A stretch of 9,989 bases of DNA from an uncultured Clostridia bacterium (lineage in GTDB: Bacteria; Bacillota; Clostridia; TANB77; CAG-508): NCBI GenBank assembly GCA_944390615.1, contig CALXRJ010000182.1, positions 1 through 9,989 of the forward strand. Direction: 5' to 3'. Positions 1 through 5,786 of this stretch are shown in pieces. Every line of letters starts with the position of its first letter. Within the stretch, counting starts at the first letter, position 1. The notes under the pieces are model-generated. The model searched no databases. It had not been told where the DNA came from and saw only the letters and a program-made list of their open reading frames with translations. The translations under genes were made by a program, and so were the position numbers.

Positions 1-2
1 AA

Positions 3-65
3 ATTGTATGTAAAAATAAATTTCCAGAGGAAATCAATCAAATCAGAGAAATGATAAAGCTATAA
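3..65 (+). CDS. C-terminal tail of an upstream gene (partial)
   Basis: The frame beginning at base 3 is open from the window edge to a TAA at 63-65 and encodes about 20 residues ending PEEINQIREMIKL, which looks like a charged amphipathic helix typical of a real protein end. The TAA overlaps the ribosome binding site (AAGGAGA, 64-70) of the next gene, the usual arrangement inside an operon, so the metallopeptidase-like gene is probably co-transcribed with it. No family can be recognised from so short a piece. The other two frames also run a short way, so the frame choice rests on the operon-like stop position. Confidence 0.45.
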   Translation: MVCKNKFPEEINQIREMIKL

Positions 66-76
66 GGAGAATTTGT

Positions 77-2038
77 ATGGATGTTGATAAAAGTTTGTTA
101 GAGCAATACGATATAGACATAAATGAATGGATTCCTAAAATAACTGACTCCATTGTAGAAATCTATAAGGAAAAGCATAGAGAATTGATTAAAGAAAGGT
201 TACAAACAATGGTAATCAATACCTATGTAACTTATGAAGATGTTAAAAATGAGTATAATCAGCAAAAATCACAGGTGCAAAATCAATTGGCCATCAAATT
301 CTTAAAAGCTTTCGGCGTAGAAATTTTACCACAGACAGAAGAAGAAGTCTATCAAGAGGGAAATGCTAATTTTACAGAAGAACAGAAAGAAATTTTAAAA
401 CTTTTTTTTGAGACCAATACTTTTCGAAGAGAATTAGGACCAATTTTCGATTTTGAAGAAGATGCTTTAAAAGATGCTAACAAGTGGGTAAAAAAAGAAA
501 TTATGACAAATCGATGTAAAATACTTAAAAAATATGGACTTGCTATCACACCAGAAAATTACGATACGGTTATTTCTTCACCAAAAGGAAAAGAAGTTAT
601 GCAGCAAGTGCAAAAAATTTATGCCATAGTACAAAAACTAAAGGAAGAACAAATAAAATGGGAAGAAAGCCATATAAAAGAAGCGGAGTATATAGAAGCT
701 GGTAAAACATTAAAACAAGAATTGGATTTTCAATACTTAAAAAGATTTTATAGTGGAATTTTACCCTATGTTCCAGAAGAACAACAACAAACGATACAAA
801 AAGCACTAAGAGAAACAGATAAATGGTCTTTTTTACAAGTAGCAGATAAAGAGGAGCTATATACCCATTATGGAGAGTGGGATACATCTATTTTAGGAAC
901 TTTTCAAGAAAAATACGATTCTATAGTTTATAATCAAGATTATTCTGCAGAGCAAGTTAGGAAGAAAAGAATAAAATATTTTAAAATAAAAGGTTTAGAC
1001 TTAGGAGAAGACTATTCTTTTTATGAAAAAAGTGAAGAAGCATTGGCATTATGGCCGGATAAAGATTTATTAAAAAAAATCGCAAAAATTGAAAAACAAT
1101 GCGAAACAGAAAAAGAAAAAGAATTTTTCCTTAGGACTAGTAATTATAGAGAATGTAAAGAAAGATTAGAAAAACTCAAGTTGTGTCTGGAGGACGATTT
1201 TTCAATCGATTTTGTAAAAAATAAAGTCACATGTGTTTGTCCCAATGTTATACAAGATAAACAAGGGAAATATAAAAACGTAAATGTAATTCATTTGCCA
1301 ATATTAGGTATGCTCAATGGATATAAAGATATAATAGTTATCCATGAAATTTTGCATATTGTAGAATTAACATTAAAACAAACCTCAGCTTCTAAATTTC
1401 ATTTCAAAATCGGACTAGATGAATGTATAGAAGAATTAAATACAAAACAAAATGAACATAAAGAAGACACTCCCTATGAAAATCAGATACTAAGAGAATA
1501 TGAAATTTTGTCAGAAAATTTACACCAAAACATAGCCATAGCCGTAGTCCACAATTTACATAAAAAAGGAATTTATTTATTCGATAATCCGAAAACTGCA
1601 AAAATAACAGGAGGTTCTAGCTATGAGCAAGTAAATGTTATCACAGCAGGAATCATTCAAAATTTCCCCAAAGAGATAATCGATGCCATGATCTTACCAG
1701 ATGCAAATGTGCTTTATACGGCAATCGGAAAGCAAAATTTAAAAAAATTAAATGAAGTGGTTAAGGAATATAGACAATTACCCTATTATGAAATGATGAT
1801 GGATGTTATTTATAAAAAAGATACGCCATTAGTTAGAAAACGAAATGATTTAATTCATGCAGCGCGAAAAATTACAGAACAAATGACTTTGCATAGTCAA
1901 AATCAATATACCATACCAATTGCCAAAATAAAATCGGTTGCGGATTTGCAAGGAGCAACAAAGAAAATGCAAGCATACCAAGCTATAAAAAAAGATGTCC
2001 AAAAAGCAAAAGAAGGAGAAGTAACGGTAGATGAATAA
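77..2038 (+). CDS. Putative cytoplasmic zinc metallopeptidase-like protein (HExxH)
   Basis: A 653-residue protein that I cannot assign to a named family. Its clearest signature is HEILH at residues 423-427, preceded by a hydrophobic stretch (KDIIVI) and followed 21 residues later by GLDECIEEL (446-454). This matches the gluzincin layout, in which the two histidines and a downstream glutamate (best candidate E449, else E452/E453) bind zinc and E424 would be the catalytic base. The first 400 residues are charged, helix-rich and coil-like. Residues after 500 contain YEQVNVITAGIIQNF and a final basic region. There is no signal peptide or membrane segment, so it should act in the cytoplasm. The start is supported by AAGGAGA at 64-70 with a six-base spacer. 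The gene overlaps the next one by 8 bases, suggesting translational coupling. Peptidase activity is inferred from the motif; the substrate is unknown. Confidence 0.72.
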   Translation: MDVDKSLLEQYDIDINEWIPKITDSIVEIYKEKHRELIKERLQTMVINTYVTYEDVKNEYNQQKSQVQNQLAIKFLKAFGVEILPQTEEEVYQEGNANFTEEQKEILKLFFETNTFRRELGPIFDFEEDALKDANKWVKKEIMTNRCKILKKYGLAITPENYDTVISSPKGKEVMQQVQKIYAIVQKLKEEQIKWEESHIKEAEYIEAGKTLKQELDFQYLKRFYSGILPYVPEEQQQTIQKALRETDKWSFLQVADKEELYTHYGEWDTSILGTFQEKYDSIVYNQDYSAEQVRKKRIKYFKIKGLDLGEDYSFYEKSEEALALWPDKDLLKKIAKIEKQCETEKEKEFFLRTSNYRECKERLEKLKLCLEDDFSIDFVKNKVTCVCPNVIQDKQGKYKNVNVIHLPILGMLNGYKDIIVIHEILHIVELTLKQTSASKFHFKIGLDECIEELNTKQNEHKEDTPYENQILREYEILSENLHQNIAIAVVHNLHKKGIYLFDNPKTAKITGGSSYEQVNVITAGIIQNFPKEIIDAMILPDANVLYTAIGKQNLKKLNEVVKEYRQLPYYEMMMDVIYKKDTPLVRKRNDLIHAARKITEQMTLHSQNQYTIPIAKIKSVADLQGATKKMQAYQAIKKDVQKAKEGEVTVDE

Positions 2039-2462
2039 TAGTTATCCTAAGGCCTATGTAGAAGTTCTAGAAATCTTAAAATACATTCCAAAAGAAGAAC
2101 AAAATAAAATTCCGAATCAACTAATTGAAGTCTTGAAACAAAATGCGGATAAAAATTACCAATATAGGTTAGATACCACACAAGGATTTGAAAAACAGAA
2201 CCTATTAGATGAAACAAAAGCAATATTAGCTATCTTATTTCGAGATTATTGGGCAACAGATGAAGAAAGAAAACAAATTGTAGCAAAAGAAAATTTAGAA
2301 CGAAGAGAACGATACAAAGAATTGTCCCAAAAATATAATCCGAAAGACCTATTTAAAACAAAAGAAAAAACAGATTTACCAAAGCAAGAAATCATAGTTT
2401 ATGAAAAAGAAAAATGGTATAAAAAGTTTTTACGATTTATAAAAAATTTTATCAAAAAGTAA
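2031..2462 (+). CDS. Small hypothetical protein, paralog of the truncated gene at 9625
   Basis: A 143-residue protein of unknown function. Its ATG lies inside the end of the metallopeptidase-like gene (8-base overlap). A Shine-Dalgarno AAGGAG stands at 2013-2018, with a long spacer of 12. Residues 1-80 form a compact, probably helical domain with the landmarks AYVEVLEILKYI, IEVLKQNAD, EKQNLLDETKAILA and DYW. The same landmarks appear in the protein starting at 9625, so the two are paralogs. Residues 80-115 are a charged linker, and the end (KWYKKFLRFIKNFIKK) is a basic amphipathic helix that could touch a membrane or nucleic acid. I believe similar short proteins are common in gut Clostridia, but no function is known to me. 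The overlap suggests joint expression with the upstream protein. Confidence 0.8.
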   Translation: MNNSYPKAYVEVLEILKYIPKEEQNKIPNQLIEVLKQNADKNYQYRLDTTQGFEKQNLLDETKAILAILFRDYWATDEERKQIVAKENLERRERYKELSQKYNPKDLFKTKEKTDLPKQEIIVYEKEKWYKKFLRFIKNFIKK

Positions 2463-2475
2463 AGGAAGCAAAAAA

Positions 2476-2751
2476 ATGAGTTTAATACAAATTATTATCA
2501 TATATCTCATTATCATTAATCTGGCAGGTTTTTTGGTTATGGGACTAGACAAGCATAAAGCCAAAATGGGAAATAGAAGAATCCCAGAAAACACTTTATT
2601 TGGATTTACCATTCTCGGAGGAGGAATCGGTACAATTGCTGGTATGTATGTATTTCGCCATAAAACCAAAAAACTAAAATTTAAAATAGGTATGCCATTA
2701 ATTTTAATATTAGAAATATTAATTTTTATATACTTTAAATATATGATTTAA
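2476..2751 (+). CDS. DUF1294 family small membrane protein
   Basis: A 91-residue integral membrane protein matching the DUF1294 family. Three hydrophobic segments are visible at about residues 2-22, 41-58 and 71-90. Between them lie the family's conserved charged pieces: DKHKAK (about 25-30), RRIPE (34-38), a glycine-rich GGGIGT within the second segment, GMYVFRHKTKK (55-65) and the F-x-x-G-x-P just before the third segment. The length is typical of the family. The function is unknown; in other proteins the domain is sometimes joined to a nucleic-acid-binding domain, which is absent here. It starts 13 bases after the preceding stop with AAAGGAA as ribosome binding site, and is the last gene before a terminator, so it closes the left operon. 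Confidence 0.88.
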   Translation: MSLIQIIIIYLIIINLAGFLVMGLDKHKAKMGNRRIPENTLFGFTILGGGIGTIAGMYVFRHKTKKLKFKIGMPLILILEILIFIYFKYMI

Positions 2752-2760
2752 TCAAAACAA

Positions 2761-2791
2761 AAACACGTCTTCATAAAAGATGTGTTTTTTT
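2761..2791 (+). terminator. Rho-independent terminator after the DUF1294 gene
   Basis: An 11-bp stem (AAACACGTCTT at 2761-2771 with AAGATGTGTTT at 2777-2787, one G·T pair) closes a five-base loop CATAA. The stem runs straight into a T tract at 2785-2791. It starts 10 bases after the DUF1294 stop and ends the left-hand operon. The A-rich left flank means it could also act weakly on transcripts coming from the other side. Confidence 0.85.
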
Positions 2792-2851
2792 AAAAGAATA
2801 AATGAATATACATAAAGTGAAATAGAAAAAAATAAATAGATCATACACAAA

Positions 2852-2948
2852 TTATCAACACCTAAGTTGTGAATAACTTAAAACTGAAAAGTCACAATTA
2901 AAAGTTATTCACAAAGTTATCCACAGTTTCCACAGCTAATGTGGAAAA
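2852..2948. promoter_or_regulatory. Cluster of six DnaA-box-like sites
   Basis: Sites read directly: TTATCAACA (2852-2860, +), TTATTCACA (2868-2876, -), TTATTCACA (2905-2913, +), TTATCCACA (2917-2925, +, exact DnaA consensus), GTTTCCACA (2926-2934, +) and TTTTCCACA (2940-2948, -). The third and fourth lie in a 12-bp tandem repeat, AAGTTAT(T/C)CACA, at 2902-2925. The second and third form a perfect 13-bp inverted pair (2867-2879 with 2902-2914). The fifth and sixth form a perfect 8-bp inverted pair with a five-base gap (2927-2934 with 2940-2947). The density and symmetry point to DnaA binding. Whether this is an origin, a DnaA-titrating cluster or a DnaA-controlled promoter cannot be settled here: dnaA and dnaN are not in the window, and the genes on both sides point the same way. 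Confidence 0.7.
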
Positions 2949-3144
2949 AACAGGGGACATAATTTGATAAACATAATGTAAAGAAATAGACATAATTGTA
3001 ATAAGAATGAAATAATATAGCAAAAATGAAAACAGAATGTAATAATAGGCGACAAAATCAGACATAAAACTAAAATTTTTTCCAAATCTTACTTAAAATA
3101 GACATTTTTTTCACCAATACTAAAACAAGCAAAAATAAAAAACA
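2949..3144. other. AT-rich non-coding spacer
   Basis: No credible gene on either strand. The stretch is very AT-rich and full of A runs, with loosely repeated GACATAA-type words near 2955, 2989 and 3060 and stretches such as AATAATATAG. If the DnaA boxes just upstream belong to an origin, this would be the natural place for the unwinding region. Otherwise it is the leader upstream of the rhodanese gene. Confidence 0.4.
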
Positions 3145-3150
3145 TATAAT
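3145..3150 (+). promoter_or_regulatory. Possible -10 box upstream of the rhodanese gene
   Basis: A perfect TATAAT lies 31 bases before the rhodanese start, at a sensible distance for a short leader. At the proper -35 distance only AAAACA-like sequence is found, so the promoter would be weak or dependent on another factor. A promoter is needed somewhere here because a terminator closes the operon upstream. Confidence 0.4.
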
Positions 3151-3181
3151 AGTAAAAAAGAAATCTAAATAGGAGGAAAAA

Positions 3182-3520
3182 ATGTTAGCAGAAATAACCT
3201 ATAAATTGAAAAAACGATTTTTCAGACATATAGAAAATTATGATATAACCTTAGAAGAACTAAAAACCAAACAATTAGAGGGAGCAGAAATAATAGATGT
3301 AAGAAGCACAAGAGAGCATAAAGAAAATCCCATACAAGGAAGTATTAATATCCCCGAATATGAAATAAACGAAAATATTACAGATATACTGCCAAATAAA
3401 AATAAAGTCATTGTTCTCTATTGTAGTACTGGTTTTAGGAGTGAAAAAGCCTATAAAAAGTTAAAAGAATTGGGTTATCAAAATGTGTATAATTTATACG
3501 GAGGATTAGAAAATTATTAA
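3182..3520 (+). CDS. Single-domain rhodanese-like sulfurtransferase
   Basis: A 112-residue cytoplasmic protein made of one rhodanese domain, of the PspE/GlpE size class. Visible motifs are the N-terminal ITLEELK-type helix (22-28), IIDVRS (37-42) with the conserved D39 and R41, GSINIPEYE (the usual G-H/S-I-x-N-I/P motif), and the active-site loop CSTGFRS with cysteine 81, ending in GYQNVYNLYGGLENY. The loop C-x-x-G-x-R-S should carry a persulfide on C81, so sulfur transfer is likely, but donor and acceptor are unknown. The first 20 residues are basic (KLKKRFFRHIE) and hydrophobic in places, but I see no signal peptide. The start is fixed by AGGAGG at 3171-3176 with a five-base spacer. The gene stands alone: it has its own leader, and the palindrome begins three bases after its stop codon. 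Confidence 0.9.
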   Translation: MLAEITYKLKKRFFRHIENYDITLEELKTKQLEGAEIIDVRSTREHKENPIQGSINIPEYEINENITDILPNKNKVIVLYCSTGFRSEKAYKKLKELGYQNVYNLYGGLENY

Positions 3521-3523
3521 AGA

Positions 3524-3848
3524 AGGAAATAGTGGTTCATGTTTGAGAGTTCACTTGGGGGCTAACCATTGACTGCCTATCTTATGGGGGTATCCTATGT
3601 TTTATTTTCAAGGCTAATTGGTTCATTTCATAAGTTAAGAATTTGTACGCGAATGATTTGGCACCCTTTCTGTACTAATTCTCCTTGGGAGAATTATACG
3701 AACATTTTCCCAAATCATTCGCATACAATTTCTAAACTTATTCCATTCACACAATTAGCCTTGAAAATAAAACATAGGATACCCCCATAAGGTAGGCAGT
3801 CAATGGTTAGCCCCCAAGTGAACTCTCAAACATGAACCACTATTTCCT
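3524..3848. mobile_element. 325-bp near-perfect palindrome, MITE-like element
   Basis: The outer arms 3524-3620 and 3752-3848 are reverse complements over 97 bases with one non-Watson-Crick position (T3580 opposite G3792, a wobble in RNA). Inner parts (about 3621-3675 and 3697-3751) still pair but carry several mismatches and single-base shifts. The centre is a perfect 9-bp stem (3676-3684 with 3688-3696) with loop TTG. It encodes no protein that looks real. The arms are about 40% GC by hand count and carry G5/C5 runs (for example 3555-3559 and 3586-3590), unlike the A-rich neighbours, suggesting a mobile origin. I see no clear target-site duplication. The CCCCC-ATAAGGTAG word (3782-3795) and a similar one at 3853-3866 recall ends of IS3/IS150-type elements, but that is only a resemblance. 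A non-autonomous element is the best guess; a structured RNA is the alternative. Confidence 0.7.
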
Positions 3849-3890
3849 GTTGCCCCCTAAAAGATAGCACCGAAAATCCTATAAAATACC

Positions 3891-3919
3891 TTGAGGTTTA
3901 GAAAAATATATGCTAAAAT
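3891..3919 (+). promoter_or_regulatory. Extended -10 sigma-A type promoter of lepA
   Basis: TTGAGG (3891-3896) and TAAAAT (3914-3919) are separated by exactly 17 bases, and TG at 3911-3912 one base before the -10 makes it an extended -10 promoter. Transcription would start near 3926, giving a leader of about 20 bases. It lies outside the palindrome (43 bases after it), so lepA and the genes behind it have their own promoter. Confidence 0.7.
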
Positions 3920-3945
3920 ATAGAAAGTGAAAAAACGGAGGGAAT

Positions 3946-5763
3946 ATGAACGAATATCAAAAATATATCAGAAATTTTAGTATTATAGCACATATCGACC
4001 ATGGAAAATCTACCCTAGCAGATAGATTAATTGAATTAACAGGAGCTCTATCCAAAAGAGAAATGGAAGAACAAATTCTAGACAATATGGAAATAGAGCG
4101 TGAAAGAGGAATTACCATAAAAGCACAATCAGTCAGAATGAAATACAGAGCAAAAAATGGAAATGAATATACCTTTAATTTAATTGATACCCCAGGCCAT
4201 GTAGACTTTAACTATGAAGTATCCAGAAGTTTGGCAGCGTGTGATGGTGCCATTTTAATTGTAGATAGCACACAAGGAGTGGAGGCACAAACACTTGCCA
4301 ATGTTTATTTAGCCATTGACAATAACTTAGAAATTTTGCCAGTTATCAATAAAATTGATTTACCAAGTGCAAGACCAGAAGAAACGCAAAAAGAAATCGA
4401 AGACATCATAGGCATACCAGCAGAAGGATGTCCTTGTATTTCAGCCAAAACGGGCTTAAATGTTGAACAAGTATTAGAAAAAATAGTAACAGACCTACCA
4501 GAGCCTAAAGGTGATGAAACCGCTAAAACCAAATGTTTAATTTTTGATTCTTATTATGATAATTACAAAGGAGCGGTAGCTTATGTAAGAGTAGTGGACG
4601 GAAAAGTAAAAGTAGGAGACGAAATTAAACTTATGCAAGCAGATAAAGTATTTACTGTAACAGAAGTTGGGTATTTTGCACCAGGAGCTTACATAACAGC
4701 TACAGAATTAAAAGCAGGAGAAGTAGGGTATATAGCAGCAAGTATCAAAAGTTTATCAGAAATTCATGTAGGAGATACCATTACTTTAAAAAATGATCCA
4801 GCAACTGAACCATTAAAAGGATACAAAAAAGTACAACCTATGGTATATTGTGGCATTTACCCGATTGATGGAAGTCAATTTGAAGCATTAAAACTAGCTT
4901 TAGAGAAGCTTAAATTAAATGATGCTTCTTTAGAATATGAGCAAGAAACTTCAGCAGCCTTAGGTTATGGATTCCGATGTGGTTTTTTAGGGCTACTACA
5001 TTTAGAAATCATAGAAGAAAGATTAGACAGAGAATTTGATTTAGGGCTAATTACCACAGCACCATCTGTTATTTATCGTGTACACAAAACCAATGGGGAA
5101 GTACTAGAAATTTATAATCCAAGCGATTTACCGCCACAGGGAGAAATTGCTTATATAGAAGAACCAATTGTTACAGCCAATATTTTAACACCAAAAGACT
5201 ATGTAGGTGGCATTATGGAAATGTGCCAAAATAGGCGTGGAACCTATATAGACATGAAATATTTAGACGAAACAAGAATCAATTTAGTCTACGAAATGCC
5301 ATTAAATGAAATAATTTATGACTTTTTTGACAATTTAAAATCCAAAACAAAAGGATATGCCTCATTTGACTATGAATTTAAAGAATATAAGGAAGCAAAA
5401 CTTATCAAACTAGATATTCATGTCAATGGAGAAGCAGTAGATGCACTTTCTTTTATTGTTCATAAAGATATGGCCTATGCGAGAGGTAGAAAAATGGTAG
5501 AAAAGCTAAAAACTGTAATTCCAAGACATTTATTTACCATTCCATTACAAGCCGTAGTAGGAGGAACCGTTATTGCAAGAGAAACTATTTCAGCACTTAG
5601 AAAAGATGTATTAGCTAAATGCTATGGAGGAGATATTACCAGAAAGAAAAAATTGCTTGAAAAACAAAAAAGAGGAAAAGCAAGAATGAGACAAATTGGA
5701 AAAGTAGAAATGCCACAAGAAGCATTTTTATCTGTTTTAAAATTAGAAGACGAACAAAATTAA
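3946..5763 (+). CDS. lepA: Elongation factor 4 (LepA), ribosomal GTPase
   Basis: A 605-residue translational GTPase, the normal length for LepA. It acts on 70S ribosomes and has been linked to back-translocation, recovery of stalled ribosomes and initiation or 30S assembly. All G motifs are present: AHIDHGKST (15-23), the switch ERGITIKA (53-60), DTPGH (81-85), NKID (135-138) and SAKT (166-169). These are followed by the domain 2 barrel, the two EF-G-like alpha/beta domains, and the LepA-specific C-terminal domain seen in YGGDITRKKKLLEKQKRGK and the end MRQIGKVEMPQEAFLSVLK. The start has GGAGG at 3937-3941, four bases before ATG, and the N-terminus YIRNFSIIAHIDHGKS is that expected for the family. 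It is the first gene of the right-hand run; the next gene begins 23 bases after its stop. No defect is seen. Confidence 0.99.
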   Translation: MNEYQKYIRNFSIIAHIDHGKSTLADRLIELTGALSKREMEEQILDNMEIERERGITIKAQSVRMKYRAKNGNEYTFNLIDTPGHVDFNYEVSRSLAACDGAILIVDSTQGVEAQTLANVYLAIDNNLEILPVINKIDLPSARPEETQKEIEDIIGIPAEGCPCISAKTGLNVEQVLEKIVTDLPEPKGDETAKTKCLIFDSYYDNYKGAVAYVRVVDGKVKVGDEIKLMQADKVFTVTEVGYFAPGAYITATELKAGEVGYIAASIKSLSEIHVGDTITLKNDPATEPLKGYKKVQPMVYCGIYPIDGSQFEALKLALEKLKLNDASLEYEQETSAALGYGFRCGFLGLLHLEIIEERLDREFDLGLITTAPSVIYRVHKTNGEVLEIYNPSDLPPQGEIAYIEEPIVTANILTPKDYVGGIMEMCQNRRGTYIDMKYLDETRINLVYEMPLNEIIYDFFDNLKSKTKGYASFDYEFKEYKEAKLIKLDIHVNGEAVDALSFIVHKDMAYARGRKMVEKLKTVIPRHLFTIPLQAVVGGTVIARETISALRKDVLAKCYGGDITRKKKLLEKQKRGKARMRQIGKVEMPQEAFLSVLKLEDEQN

Positions 5764-5786
5764 AAATAGGAAAAGAGAGTAAATAA

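Noticed and set aside
2430..2669. Minus-strand 79-codon frame over the DUF1294 gene
   Set aside because: It is the complement of a well-supported membrane protein gene and has no ribosome binding site; the same applies to the other minus-strand frames in this window.
2926..2948. Hairpin TTTCCACA-GCTAA-TGTGGAAA as a terminator
   Set aside because: It is followed by an A run, not a T run, on the plus strand, and the arms are explained better as an inverted pair of DnaA boxes.
2752..3181. Firm call of a chromosomal oriC
   Set aside because: Although the box pattern fits, dnaA, dnaN and rpmH are absent and genes on both sides are on the same strand, so it is given only as a candidate.
3569..3790. 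73-codon open frame inside the palindrome
   Set aside because: It crosses both arms and the loop of the inverted repeat, has no ribosome binding site, and its sequence (many His, Thr, Pro and Cys) does not match the codon use of the neighbours.
3524..3848. The palindrome as an ordinary Rho-independent terminator of the rhodanese gene
   Set aside because: Far too long, and no T tract follows the right arm (it ends TTTCCTGTTGCCCCC).
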